This document shows positions 54,909 to 63,970 of a DNA stretch of 64,000 nucleotides, piece after piece. Within the stretch, counting starts at the first letter, position 1; each line of letters opens with the position of its first letter. A program made the position numbers and the translations under genes. The notes beneath the pieces were generated by a model. The model made no database searches. It saw only the letters and a program-made list of their open reading frames with translations, and was not told where the DNA came from. The stretch comes from Rhizobium jaguaris (GTDB lineage Bacteria > Pseudomonadota > Alphaproteobacteria > Rhizobiales > Rhizobiaceae): positions 108,501 through 172,500 of the forward strand of contig NZ_CP032694.1 in assembly GCF_003627755.1 (NCBI RefSeq). The letters run 5' to 3'.

Positions 54909-54942
54909 AAAGAAAAACCGCCGCAGGTGACTGCGGCGGTTT
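54909..54942 (-). terminator. Terminator of the NodT-like gene
   Basis: On the minus strand AAACCGCCGCAG/CTGCGGCGGTTT (12-bp stem, 4-base loop) is followed by a U-rich run. It begins about 40 bases after the stop at 54981. A second GC-rich stem CGCCCGG/CCGGGCG lies between. Confidence 0.8.
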
Positions 54943-54980
54943 CACAGGAAGAAGCGCCCGGCAGAGCCGGGCGGTGTCCT

Positions 54981-56435
54981 TTAGTTGGCGGCCTTCTTGG
55001 CGGCGACCTTGACGACCTTGGCCGGCTTTTCGGCGACTTTCGCCTTTTCGGCCGGAACGTAACCGGCGCCAATGTTGACGTTCAGAGAGATATAGTCGAT
55101 AGCGCTCTGCGAGACGGCCTGGGCAAGGCTGTTCTGCGCATCCGAAACGTTGCGCTGTGCGTCGAGAACGTCGAGCAGCGAGGAGGCGCCGTCCTTGTAG
55201 CTTGCCGTCGAGAGTTCGAGGGCTTCCTGATAGGACTTTACCTGCGCGCGCAGTGCGGCAACCGTCTGAGCATCGCGGCTGACGGCCGACAGGGCGTTTT
55301 CGACCTGCTCGACACCGGACAGCACGGTCTGCTTCCAGGCGATATACTCTTCGCGGCTCGTGGATTCGGCGATCTTCACATTAGCCCGCAGCGTGCCACC
55401 GTCGAAGATCGGCAGTGACAAGGCCGGACCGAACGACCAGGTCGTCAGGCTGCCGCTAATGGAGTTCGTGTGTATGTAGGACGGCGAGATCGCACCGCTG
55501 AGCGTGATCGTCGGGAAGAGCTTCGCTTCTGCTACACCGATCTGAGCAGTCGCAGCAGCGAGGTTACGTTCCGCGACACGAATGTCGGGTCGGTTGCGGA
55601 TGAGGTCGGCCGGGACGCCCGTGTCGACACGGCCCCGGAATACCGGCTGGGGACCGCCGCCCTGCAACTGAGCGATAATGGTCTGCGACGGCACGGCGAG
55701 CAGCGTTGCAATATGATGCACCGCCTGACGGTAGGCGATTTCGAGGCTCGGAATTGTCGAAAGCGTCTGGTTGACGAGACCTTCGGCCTGGACGACGTCG
55801 AGGCGGGAAGCAGCACCGGCATCGAGCTGGAACTTGGTCAACGCAAGCGTCTCGCGGCGAGACTTCAGGTTGTCCTGCGCGATAGAAATGCGGGCCTGAT
55901 AGAGGCGGACATTGACATAGCTGGTGGCCAGATCCTGCAGGAAGGCCAGGCGCTGGACGTCGACGGTGGAGTAGGCCGCGTCAAGCGATGCATTGGCGCT
56001 TTCCGTTGCACGGCGGTATTGGCCCCAGAGGTCGAGCAGCCATGACGCCGTGAGATCGCCGCTGGTGGTGTTTCGCGTTTCGGTTTCCGTGCGTAGCTTA
56101 CCCTTCTCGCCGCTGGTCGTATTAGCGCCTGAGGCAAGGAGGCTCGGCAATCCGCCGGCGCCAGCCGTGACGACTTGGGCCTGCGCCTGATTGATGCGCT
56201 CCAGCGACTGCTGGATAGTAAGGTTTTCAGCAAGTCCTTGCACAGCCAACGCGTTCAGCTTTTTGTCGCCGAAAGCGGTCCACCATTGCGAACCGGAGAC
56301 GTCGCCGTTGACCTTCGTACCGCCCTCCGAGAACTTGGCCGCGAGCGGCATTTCCGGTGGCTTATGATCGGGGCCGCTGACGCAACCTGCCAAAAGAAGC
56401 AGCAGGGCGGGGGCGGCAGTACGAATGGATACCAT
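54981..56435 (-). CDS. NodT/OprM-type outer-membrane efflux lipoprotein
   Basis: 484 residues. The lipoprotein signal LLLLLAGC (lipobox) makes Cys near residue 17 the lipidated N-terminus. Two tandem OEP repeats follow (for example NLTIQQSLERINQAQAQVV and LSTASYKDGASSLLDVLDAQ), forming the trimeric barrel-tunnel. Unusually, the last 24 residues are Lys/Ala/Val-rich (EKAKVAEKPAKVVKVAAKKA). No pump or periplasmic adaptor is adjacent, so the partner must be encoded elsewhere. A 23-bp perfect palindrome lies 38 bases upstream of the start. The start MVSIRT was preferred over ATG 56450. Confidence 0.9.
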   Translation of the reverse strand: MVSIRTAAPALLLLLAGCVSGPDHKPPEMPLAAKFSEGGTKVNGDVSGSQWWTAFGDKKLNALAVQGLAENLTIQQSLERINQAQAQVVTAGAGGLPSLLASGANTTSGEKGKLRTETETRNTTSGDLTASWLLDLWGQYRRATESANASLDAAYSTVDVQRLAFLQDLATSYVNVRLYQARISIAQDNLKSRRETLALTKFQLDAGAASRLDVVQAEGLVNQTLSTIPSLEIAYRQAVHHIATLLAVPSQTIIAQLQGGGPQPVFRGRVDTGVPADLIRNRPDIRVAERNLAAATAQIGVAEAKLFPTITLSGAISPSYIHTNSISGSLTTWSFGPALSLPIFDGGTLRANVKIAESTSREEYIAWKQTVLSGVEQVENALSAVSRDAQTVAALRAQVKSYQEALELSTASYKDGASSLLDVLDAQRNVSDAQNSLAQAVSQSAIDYISLNVNIGAGYVPAEKAKVAEKPAKVVKVAAKKAAN

Positions 56436-56473
56436 CACATTATCCCACAATTCAATTTACATGATCACTATCT

Positions 56474-56496
56474 TATGGGGTCAACGTGACCCCATA
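56474..56496. promoter_or_regulatory. Perfect palindrome before the NodT-like gene
   Basis: Arms TATGGGGTCA and TGACCCCATA around ACG: 10 bp, no mismatch, 39 bases from the start codon. It is ideally placed as an operator of a dimeric regulator (TetR-like sites have this form). No regulator is encoded next to it. Nothing else is visible in the 355-base gap up to purC. Confidence 0.7.
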
Positions 56497-56790
56497 TGTG
56501 TCGGTGCTCCTGTCTACGCATTACCAACTAACGACCCGAAGCAGTCGGCGCCAATCTAGCAACGAGTTTTGCAATAGCACAGTGCCTTTTGCGATTTCTC
56601 GCGGCAGAACACGTGTGGGATCATGACAAATAGAGGGGTTTCAGTAAAAAAATTATAAAGTGTTGCAAAAAACATACCCTCCCTCATGCTACTTAAAGCA
56701 GTAGGTGCCCAACGATTCGAAATCCGGCGCAACTTGAGAGCGGTCATCCAGCACAGTAGCATGAGCTGAATGAACCAATCGGACGGTTTC

Positions 56791-57738
56791 CTATGGGAAA
56801 TAGTGGGAGAGGCTTGCGCGAACCCGGTCGCGCGGTGTTGCACCGCGGTCGTCGGGAACGAAAGGCGTAGCGGTGATCGCTTCGTAAGCGCGGATGTACA
56901 CCTTCGAGGTCTGTTCGATCAGATCGAGCGGAATTTCGGGTATCTCGTCCTTATAAGGATCGCACCGCTCGGTCACCCAGGCGCGGACGAAATCCTTGTC
57001 GAAACTTGCGGGGCGCGCGCCCTTTTCGAAGCTGTCTTGGTAACTGTCAGCCAACCAGTAGCGGCTGCTGTCCGGGGTGTGAATTTCGTCGGCGAGGATG
57101 ATAGCGCCGTTTTCATCGGTGCCGAACTCATATTTGGTGTCGACGAGGATCAATCCCCGTGTGCGGGCAATCTCCTGGCCACGCGCGAACAAAGCCAGCG
57201 CATAATCCGACAATGTCTGCCATTGCTCCTTCGTCAACAGCCGGCGCTCGATGATCTCAGCCGGCGTCAGCGGTTCGTCGTGGCCGCCATCGAATTCCTT
57301 GCTGGTCGGGGTGATGATCGGCGTCGGTAGGATCTGGTTGTCGCGCATGCCGTCCGGCAGCGTGATGCCGTACATCTCGCGTTGACCCTTCTTATAAAGT
57401 GTCAGGATCGATGTGCCCGTCGTGCCGGCGAGATAGCCGCGCACCACAATTTCGACCGGCAGGATGTTCAGCCGCTTGCCGACGACGACATTTGGATCGG
57501 GATAGGCGATGACGTGATTTGGGCAGATGTCCTTCGTCGCCTCGAACCAGTAACGCGCCGTCTGCGTCAGTACCTGGCCCTTGTAGGGAATGCAGGTGAG
57601 AATGCGATCGAAGGCGCTCAGCCGATCGGTGCTGATGATGATGCGGCTGCCATCCGGCAGGTCATAATTCTCGCGCACCTTGCCGCGGTAATAATTGGGC
57701 AGTTCCGGGAAATAGGCTTCGGAGAGAATTCGCAACAT
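56791..57738 (-). CDS. purC: SAICAR synthetase (long form)
   Basis: 315 residues, longer than the 237 of E. coli and of the type also found in yeast. Features: [43 protein letters not shown] and [12 protein letters not shown]. It joins aspartate to CAIR in purine synthesis. It stands apart from other pur genes; rhizobia often have a second, short purC with purS/purQ. The start [20 protein letters not shown] was chosen over a 14-codon extension; the ribosome site is weak. Confidence 0.94.
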   Translation of the reverse strand: MLRILSEAYFPELPNYYRGKVRENYDLPDGSRIIISTDRLSAFDRILTCIPYKGQVLTQTARYWFEATKDICPNHVIAYPDPNVVVGKRLNILPVEIVVRGYLAGTTGTSILTLYKKGQREMYGITLPDGMRDNQILPTPIITPTSKEFDGGHDEPLTPAEIIERRLLTKEQWQTLSDYALALFARGQEIARTRGLILVDTKYEFGTDENGAIILADEIHTPDSSRYWLADSYQDSFEKGARPASFDKDFVRAWVTERCDPYKDEIPEIPLDLIEQTSKVYIRAYEAITATPFVPDDRGATPRDRVRASLSHYFP

Positions 57739-57792
57739 AGTCACCAGCAGGCTCGTGCACCCGCCCGACGGATGCTTCATGTTTGGACCCTT

Positions 57793-57842
57793 AGCGCATA
57801 ACGCCGAAAATCGGAATCGATTTTCGGGCGGGCTTATGCGTC
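57793..57842. repeat. Rhizobial palindrome, GCATAACG/CCGAAAATC type
   Basis: Inner arms CCGAAAATC (57804-57812) and GATTTTCGG (57819-57827) with GGAATC between, flanked by GCATAA and TTATGC. I recognise this unit as common in Rhizobiaceae intergenic DNA. A further hairpin AAGAGCG/CGCTCTT (57849-57868) overlaps the end of the next gene. Confidence 0.65.
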
Positions 57843-57865
57843 GTGCATTAAGAGCGGCTGCGCTC

Positions 57866-59611
57866 TTAAATCCAGAACCAGCCGATCAAGGCCAGCGCTA
57901 CACCGTAGCTGACGGTGGTCAACAGCCAGCCGGCGCGCAGGAAATCGATGAAACGATAGCTGCCGATGCTCATGGTCAGCGTATTGTTGTGATGACCGAA
58001 CGGGGTGATGAAGTCGAGCGACGCGCCGGCCGCCACGGCAATCAAATAGGCATTGGCGGAATGCCCGGCCTTGGCGGCCAGTTCGAAGGCGATCGGCGTC
58101 AGCACGATGGCGACAGTGGCGTTGTTGACGAAGGGAGTGATCGCCATCGCCAGGAACAGAATGAGCGCGACGCCGAAACCTGGTCGTTCGATCGGCACGA
58201 TAGTGCCGAGCCCGCCCGCCAGCATCTCCGCCGTCCCGGATGTCGCCACTGCCGTGCCGAGCGGGATCATCGCCGCCAGCATGATGATGATCGGCCAGTT
58301 GAGATCGGCGATCGCGGCGCGGAGGTTGATGAAATTCAATAGCGCCATTGCCAGAATGACGCCGGCAAAAGCGATCTCGGGGCGAAGTAGGCCGGTGGCG
58401 GCGGCGAGCACGCCGCAGGCAAAAAGCAGCAGCGGCCAGAGAGAGCGCAATGGCGGCGTATGATCGTGACTTGCGGCCAGCGGCAGGCATTCGCATTCCT
58501 CCAGCGCCTCGGCGATCGCGTGCCTCGGCCCCTCCAGCTTGAGGATATCGCCGATCGAAAGAGCAAGATCGTCGAATCGGCCTTCGATGCGCGGCGAGCG
58601 CATGGAAAGCCCGATAATGGCGATCCCGCGTGAGCGAAAAACGTCGAGCGATTCGATGTGCGAACCGATCAGCGTGCTTTGCGGCATGACGACCGCTTCG
58701 CTGCGGATGAGATCGGATCCATAGGGGTCGGAATCGGATTCGAGTGTCAGCACGCCTTTTGCCGATAGCCTGTCGAACATCACGTCCGAACCTTCGGCTA
58801 GCAGAATATCGCCAGCCTCTATCACGACGCCTTTGGCGGCGGAGACGAAACGGCTACCGCGGATCAGGGCGTGCGGCTGGATGCCGAAAGCCCGGCGGCA
58901 ATCCGCCAGTCCTTGACCGATCAATGGCGAGCCATGTGGTACCCGGCGTTCCGCAATCATCTGCCGGTCCATGACCAGTCCCGGTGCCGCATCCTCCTCC
59001 CCTGATCTGGGAAACAGCCGCCGGACGGTTGCGGCGATCAGAATCACGCCGACCACGGCGACCGGCAAGCCGACATAGGCGAAATCGAAGAAATGGAAGC
59101 CGCGTCCGGTAGCTCTGAGCAGGGCGTCGCTGACCAGAAGGTTGGCCGGCGTGCCGATCAGCGATACCAATCCGCCGAGAAGAGCCGAAAAGGAAATCGG
59201 GATCAGCAGCTGACGCCGCGGAATGGCGGTGACATCGGCGATGCGCAGCGCCACCGGCAGCGCAATGGCATAGGCGCCAATATTGTTCATGAAGATAGAG
59301 ATGAAGGCCGTCAGCCCGGAAAGCGCTCCGATGATGACAAAGGACGGCGGGTCTGCGGCAAGCAGGCGGTCCACCAGCGCGCCGAAAAGCTGCGCCCGCG
59401 CCAGGACCTGCACGATCAGCAGGATTTCGATGACGGTGATCACCACCGGGCTCGCGAGGCCGGAAAAGACTCCCTCCGCCGGATAAAGACCAAGCACGTA
59501 TCCGGCGAGCACTCCGGCGATCGAAACGACCTCGATCCGGAAGCGGCCAAGACAAAACAGCGCCAGCATCAGGCCCAGAAGGATCAGCAGGGATGCTTGT
59601 TCGAACGTCAT
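57866..59611 (-). CDS. SLC13/ArsB-type transporter with TrkA-C domains
   Basis: 581 residues. Transmembrane halves (1-190 and 385-581, including [17 protein letters not shown] and [20 protein letters not shown], the conserved helical hairpin motifs of the ion-transporter superfamily) flank a cytoplasmic part with two TrkA-C (RCK_C) domains (about 220-370). Relatives carry sulphate, dicarboxylates or arsenite; with RCK_C domains they are often sulphate or Na+-coupled anion carriers. The substrate here is unknown. The start is at 59611 without a strong ribosome site. Confidence 0.85.
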   Translation of the reverse strand: MTFEQASLLILLGLMLALFCLGRFRIEVVSIAGVLAGYVLGLYPAEGVFSGLASPVVITVIEILLIVQVLARAQLFGALVDRLLAADPPSFVIIGALSGLTAFISIFMNNIGAYAIALPVALRIADVTAIPRRQLLIPISFSALLGGLVSLIGTPANLLVSDALLRATGRGFHFFDFAYVGLPVAVVGVILIAATVRRLFPRSGEEDAAPGLVMDRQMIAERRVPHGSPLIGQGLADCRRAFGIQPHALIRGSRFVSAAKGVVIEAGDILLAEGSDVMFDRLSAKGVLTLESDSDPYGSDLIRSEAVVMPQSTLIGSHIESLDVFRSRGIAIIGLSMRSPRIEGRFDDLALSIGDILKLEGPRHAIAEALEECECLPLAASHDHTPPLRSLWPLLLFACGVLAAATGLLRPEIAFAGVILAMALLNFINLRAAIADLNWPIIIMLAAMIPLGTAVATSGTAEMLAGGLGTIVPIERPGFGVALILFLAMAITPFVNNATVAIVLTPIAFELAAKAGHSANAYLIAVAAGASLDFITPFGHHNNTLTMSIGSYRFIDFLRAGWLLTTVSYGVALALIGWFWI

Positions 59612-59689
59612 GGGCGGGTCCCGGAGATTCGCCAGGACCTAGAATGAACCAGCCTGCCGGTCCTGTACAGCCCCGGCGCCGAACTGCCG

Positions 59690-60373
59690 TCAGCCAGGCC
59701 TGTGCCAGCGGCCGTTTTCGCCTCTTTCGAGAATCGGCGTCGAAAACACGCCGACGATCCGCTCGCTCCATGGCTTGCCGGTGGCATCGACCCGCTGCCG
59801 CCATCGTTCGGATTGCAGCATCGCCGCCCCGATCACCACAGGTTCGATGCCGCATGCGGTCAAAAGCTCCAGGCCGGAGACGATCGAGGCGCCGCTCGAG
59901 ATCACGTCGTCGATCAGCGCCACCCGTTTTCCTTGCAGGAGCGGCAGCATGCGCGGATCGACATAGAGCCTTTTTTCCTGGTTCGGCGTGGTGATGGAGG
60001 AAAGCGAAACCGACAGATCCTCGCGATACCAGAATTTGCGCGAGGTGCCGAGCGGAACATAACGCTGGTGGCCCAGCACTCGGGCGACCACACTTGCCAG
60101 CGTCAATCCAAGCGTCGGCAATCCGGCGACGACATCGACGTCATACGCGGCGATGCGCGCGGCCAGCGCTTCGGCCAATGCCTCCTGCACGGAAAAACTT
60201 GCCTGATTGATGATCAGTGACGCTAGCGCTTGGTCGCCATCGGCCAGCACGCGGATCGGCAGGCGCAATTGCCGCCCGTCTGGCAGTTCCGCTACATAGA
60301 AATCGCCGAACTCGCCTGTTGTGCAGAAGCTTTGCGGCGGATGAACCTCCTGCCAGAAATCATGAGGCTGCAT
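59690..60373 (-). CDS. Type I phosphoribosyltransferase (orotate PRT-like)
   Basis: 227 residues. The PRPP-binding loop is RVALIDDVISSGASIV (two Asp then S-S-G-A-S), with VDVVAGLPTLGLTLASVVAR as the pyrophosphate loop region. The N-terminal hood FWQEVHPPQSFCTTGEFGDF differs from PyrE. Paralogues in rhizobia are annotated as orotate or generic phosphoribosyltransferases; the base is not settled. It overlaps the end of the pseudouridine synthase gene by 14 bases on the same strand. Confidence 0.85.
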   Translation of the reverse strand: MQPHDFWQEVHPPQSFCTTGEFGDFYVAELPDGRQLRLPIRVLADGDQALASLIINQASFSVQEALAEALAARIAAYDVDVVAGLPTLGLTLASVVARVLGHQRYVPLGTSRKFWYREDLSVSLSSITTPNQEKRLYVDPRMLPLLQGKRVALIDDVISSGASIVSGLELLTACGIEPVVIGAAMLQSERWRQRVDATGKPWSERIVGVFSTPILERGENGRWHRPG

Positions 60374-61208
60374 TGCGTCCCGCCTTTAGTCCATTTCGTC
60401 CATTCTTTTCCATTCCCGCGCGGCGGTTAAGCCCGAGGATCTCAGCCTCCGTCAGCGCCCGGACCGCACCTTTCGGAAGATCGCCGAGTGTGATGCTGCC
60501 GAAGGCGATGCGCACCAGCCGCAGGCATTCGATGTCGAGCACCTCCAGCATCCGCCGGATTTGCCGGTTGCGCCCTTCCTTGAGCTCGACTTCGATCCAG
60601 CCGTTGCGGTCGCCGCTGCGCAGCAGGCGGGCGGAGGTCGCTGTCAGAAGCTCGCCGTCGTCGACGATCCCGCGTTCCATGCGATGCAGGAGTTCCTGGT
60701 CCATGATACGGTTGACCTGGACGTGATAGATCTTGCCGACATGTGTAACCGGATCGAGCAGCGCCTGCGCCATTACCGTGTCATTGGTGAAGAGAAGCAG
60801 CCCTTCGCTTGCCTTGTCCAGCCGCCCGACCGGCGCCAGATGCCGGGCGTCGATATCCCTCAGACAATCGTAGACCGTCGGCCGGCCCTCGGGATCGTCG
60901 CGCGTCGTCACCAGCCCACGCGGCTTGTTCAGCATGAACCATAGCTTCTTTTCCGCTGATATCTCGGTGCCATCGACGGCAATCTGCGCCCGGTCGAGAT
61001 CGATCCAGGCGGCCGGATCGGTGATCTTGCGGCCATCGACCGCAACACGGCCGCTAGCAATCAGCGCTTCGGCCTGGGTGCGCGAGCAATATCCGAGCTT
61101 CGACAGCGCCCGCGGCAGCGTCACACGTTTGCCCTCCGTCTCCTGCCGGCCTTTTGTGCCCTTGCTCGATCTCTGCGGTGGATGCCTTTGGCTCACCTGC
61201 TGCCTCAT
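60360..61208 (-). CDS. RsuA/RluB/RluE-family pseudouridine synthase
   Basis: 282 residues: an S4 RNA-binding domain (about 28-85: LPRALSKLGYCSRTQAEALI) then the synthase domain with catalytic Asp in GRLDKASEGLLLFTND, KIYHVQVNR and GRNRQIRRMLEVL. It makes pseudouridine in rRNA; RluB, RluE and RsuA cannot be told apart here. The start at MRQQVSQR (61208) has AAGG close by; the longer frame is out of character. A 324-base upstream gap separates it from the response regulator. Confidence 0.88.
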   Translation of the reverse strand: MRQQVSQRHPPQRSSKGTKGRQETEGKRVTLPRALSKLGYCSRTQAEALIASGRVAVDGRKITDPAAWIDLDRAQIAVDGTEISAEKKLWFMLNKPRGLVTTRDDPEGRPTVYDCLRDIDARHLAPVGRLDKASEGLLLFTNDTVMAQALLDPVTHVGKIYHVQVNRIMDQELLHRMERGIVDDGELLTATSARLLRSGDRNGWIEVELKEGRNRQIRRMLEVLDIECLRLVRIAFGSITLGDLPKGAVRALTEAEILGLNRRAGMEKNGRNGLKAGRNAAS

Positions 61209-61460
61209 CCTTATTCTGACGATGCCAATCCTTTCGCATGAGGAAGGTTGCGAGGCAAATCGCGGCAAAGGGAAACACACAGGACAGACAGGGCCCGCGC
61301 TTGTTGACGCGAGCCCTGCCGGCAGTCCGGAGCAGCGATGGGGGTCGGGTGCGGCGACGACGCGGTGGTTGCGGCCGCTCGCTCCGGAGCGGCACCGTAG
61401 GGGGCGCCGTCGCGGCAAACCTGCATCGCTTCTGTTGCGGGGATTTTTCAGAACTGCGGA

Positions 61461-61480
61461 AATTTGTTACAATTTGTAAC
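61461..61480 (+). promoter_or_regulatory. Tandem OmpR-type boxes before the response regulator
   Basis: AATTTGTTAC directly followed by AATTTGTAAC, a 10-bp direct repeat with one change, which also contains the palindrome GTTACA-ATT-TGTAAC. OmpR/PhoB-type regulators bind such tandem 10-11 bp half-sites. It lies 53 bases upstream of the regulator's ATG, fitting autoregulation. The rest of 61209-61460 shows no gene. Confidence 0.6.
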
Positions 61481-61532
61481 GCCAGCCGTTTCCCTGTTGT
61501 CAAAATTGCCCTTCGCCTCGCATGGATGAGCC

Positions 61533-62251
61533 ATGGTTTCTGCATCGCTTCTTCTGGTCGAGGACGACCGCGAAATTAGAGCGCTCCTGGAGGAGTTTCT
61601 GAGCCGCGAGGGTTTTGCCGTCGAGGCCGTCGAAAGTGCGGCCGCCATGGATCGTGCGCTCGCCAGGGTTTTCCTGATCTCATCATTCTCGATCTGATGC
61701 TGCCGGGTGAGGATGGTCTTTCGGCCTGCCGCCGTATCCGGGCGCGCAACCAGGTTCCAATATTAATGCTGACGGCGAAGTCGGATGATATCGACCGCAT
61801 CCTCGGCCTGGAGATGGGCGCTGACGATTATCTCGGCAAACCCTTCAATCCGCGCGAGCTCTTGGCGCGCATCCGCGCCATCCTACGCCGTTCCGGTCCC
61901 GAACGCTCCGAGGAGGGCGGCGGTCCGCGGCGGCGCAAGAGTTTTGCGGGCCTGATCGTCGATCTTGACGGACGGGCGATCGAGATCGAAGGCGAGGGCT
62001 CGGTGCGCCTGACGACGGCGGAGTTCGATCTGCTCGTCTGCTTTCTCGAGCGGCCGCGCCGTGTGCTGTCGCGCGACCAATTGCTCGACTGGACGCGCGG
62101 GCGCGGTGCAGACCCCTTCGATCGCACCATCGATGTCACCGTCTCGCGCCTGCGCACCAAGCTTGCGCATTATTTGCCGGATGGCGCTCAGGTCATCACC
62201 ACCGTGCGCAATGCCGGCTATCTCCTGACCGTTGACGTAAGGGATGTCTGA
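61533..62251 (+). pseudogene. OmpR-family response regulator, frameshifted
   Basis: The start MVSASLLLVEDDREIRALLE (ATG 61533) reads to a stop near 61695. The other frame continues with LIILDLMLPGEDGLSACRR and a full winged-helix effector domain. Adding one T to the T4 run at 61669-61672 joins them as ARVFPDLIILD and gives 239 residues, with phospho-acceptor Asp54 and an acidic pocket at 11-12. The C-terminal DNA-binding domain has RLTTAEFDLLVCFLERPRRV. It is followed 3 bases later by its histidine kinase. A shortened gene starting at 61697 would lack the acidic pocket, so it is unlikely. Confidence 0.85.
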
Positions 62252-62254
62252 GCC

Positions 62255-63607
62255 ATGCTGAAACTCGGTCTCGTTTCCCGCATCATCATGATCGTCGCCG
62301 TTGCGCTGTTCATCATCCAGCTTGCCGCCTTTGTTGCTGCCAGCCTGAAACCGGATTTGCCGCTCGGCCATCAGCTGTCGCCGACGATGCAGGTCAAGTC
62401 GGCTGTGCGCCTCCTCGATGCCATCCCGTCAGAAGCGCAGGAGAAGGCCGTGCGTGCCTTGAATGCGACCGGTCTGGATCTGCGCCTGGTCGATGCAACG
62501 CTGCCGGCGCAAAACGACGATGCGGCCGACCCGGATCTTGGTCGCAGGCTTGCCCATGAGTTTGCCAGCATCGCGCTCGGTGACCGCTATTTCAGCCTGC
62601 GCTCGCTCCCCGAACGTCCGCAGGGCTGGTTTTCGGTCGGCGCTCCCGACCGGACGATCGAAGTGTCGATCGGCCTTGCCGGCGGCAAGGTTGCCGTCTT
62701 TAGCCTGGCCGATACACCGACGGTGCGGCTGCGTGGTGTCCCCGTCGGCTTCATGGCCGGGCTTCTCGGCGTGCTGGTAGCGGTGATCGCGGTCTGCGCG
62801 GTGGCGCGAGAGACCAGGCCGTTGACGCGGTTGTCCCGCACGGTCAATTCTATCGGCAAGGGTCTGCAGCCGATCGAAATTCCGGAACGGGGCGCTTGCG
62901 AACTGCGCATGCTGATCCGCGCCATCAACGGCATGCAGTTGCGTATCGCCGCCTTGATCAACAACCGCACCCTGATACTCGGGGCGATCTCCCATGATCT
63001 CAGGACCTATCTCACCCGTTTCCGCCTGCGCATGGAGATGATGCCGGATACACCGCATCGCGAGCGGGCGATCGCCGATATCGAGGCGATGCAGCACCTC
63101 GTCGAGGAGGCGCTGGGCTTTGCACGCAGCACTGTCGTTTCCGGAGGACGGGATATCGCCGATCTCAATGCCGCTGTTTGCGCGCTTGTCGCCGAGCGCC
63201 ATGATGGACCGGACGTCATCACGCTTTCGCCGCTGGGAAGAGAATTGGCGGTGACGATTCCGCAGACGGCGCTGGCTCGGGTGCTTGACAATCTGATCGA
63301 CAATGCACTGCGCTATGGCGGCCGGGCCGATATTTGCATCGAGCGCCGCGGCGATCATGCCGCCGTCATCATCGGTGATCGCGGCCCGGGCATTCCGATG
63401 GAGCGGCGCAAGGATGTGCTCGAACCTTTCGTCCGTCTGGAGGAATCGCGCAATCGCGATCTTGGGGGGAGTGGATTAGGATTGACGATCGTCCGGCAGA
63501 TCCTCGACGCGCATAACGGCGCGCTTTGCCTGGAGGATCGAGACGGTGGTGGGCTCAACGCGATCGTGCTTTTGCCGCTCGCGACGAGCAGTCGGGCTGC
63601 CGCCTGA
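62255..63607 (+). CDS. Sensor histidine kinase, EnvZ-type
   Basis: 450 residues. Two transmembrane segments (about 10-30 and 161-183) flank a periplasmic sensor of 130 residues, then HAMP (about 185-235), the H box with His247 (ISHDLRTYLTRFRLRMEMM), N box (LDNLIDNALRYGG), and G boxes (GDRGPGIP, GGSGLGLTIV). It is predicted to phosphorylate the regulator 3 bases upstream. The signal is unknown; organisation resembles EnvZ/OmpR and RstB/RstA. Start codon ATG 62255 follows GATGTCTGAGCC. Confidence 0.92.
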   Translation: MLKLGLVSRIIMIVAVALFIIQLAAFVAASLKPDLPLGHQLSPTMQVKSAVRLLDAIPSEAQEKAVRALNATGLDLRLVDATLPAQNDDAADPDLGRRLAHEFASIALGDRYFSLRSLPERPQGWFSVGAPDRTIEVSIGLAGGKVAVFSLADTPTVRLRGVPVGFMAGLLGVLVAVIAVCAVARETRPLTRLSRTVNSIGKGLQPIEIPERGACELRMLIRAINGMQLRIAALINNRTLILGAISHDLRTYLTRFRLRMEMMPDTPHRERAIADIEAMQHLVEEALGFARSTVVSGGRDIADLNAAVCALVAERHDGPDVITLSPLGRELAVTIPQTALARVLDNLIDNALRYGGRADICIERRGDHAAVIIGDRGPGIPMERRKDVLEPFVRLEESRNRDLGGSGLGLTIVRQILDAHNGALCLEDRDGGGLNAIVLLPLATSSRAAA

Positions 63608-63669
63608 CATAGGGCACACCAAAGGGTTCGCGCTGAATGCGCGCCCAGTGCCATCTGTCGCGTTGCCGC

Positions 63670-63876
63670 TCAATGACGGGTCAGGAAGCGCTTTAATTCC
63701 TCCCGGCTCACGACGATGCCCGCGGCGGCCTTTTGCGGGTCCGGATGCGTATAGGTGAAGCTCGGCAGGTCAGGCAGATCCAATGCCTGGCGCATGTTCA
63801 TGATGCCGAGTGCCCTCCGTCCGGTGGCGCTGTCGACGCTGACTTCGATGATGCTCTCTGGTCTTGTTGTATTCAT
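63670..63876 (-). CDS. Small hypothetical protein (68 aa)
   Basis: A ribosome site GGGAGGACAGC precedes the ATG at 63876. The protein MNTTRPESIIEVSVDSATGR... has a compact core (ALGIMNMRQALDLPDLPSFT) and a C-terminal helix SREELKRFLTRH; no family recognised. It converges on the kinase gene. The 94 bases after its start hold only AT-rich promoter-like sequence. Confidence 0.6.
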   Translation of the reverse strand: MNTTRPESIIEVSVDSATGRRALGIMNMRQALDLPDLPSFTYTHPDPQKAAAGIVVSREELKRFLTRH

Positions 63877-63970
63877 GCTGTCCTCCCAGCCTTTTTATAT
63901 AACAGAAATCTAATATAAAGTATTGGCTTTTATGAGATCTCGCCTAGATAAAAAGGTTAGGGACGAGTGC

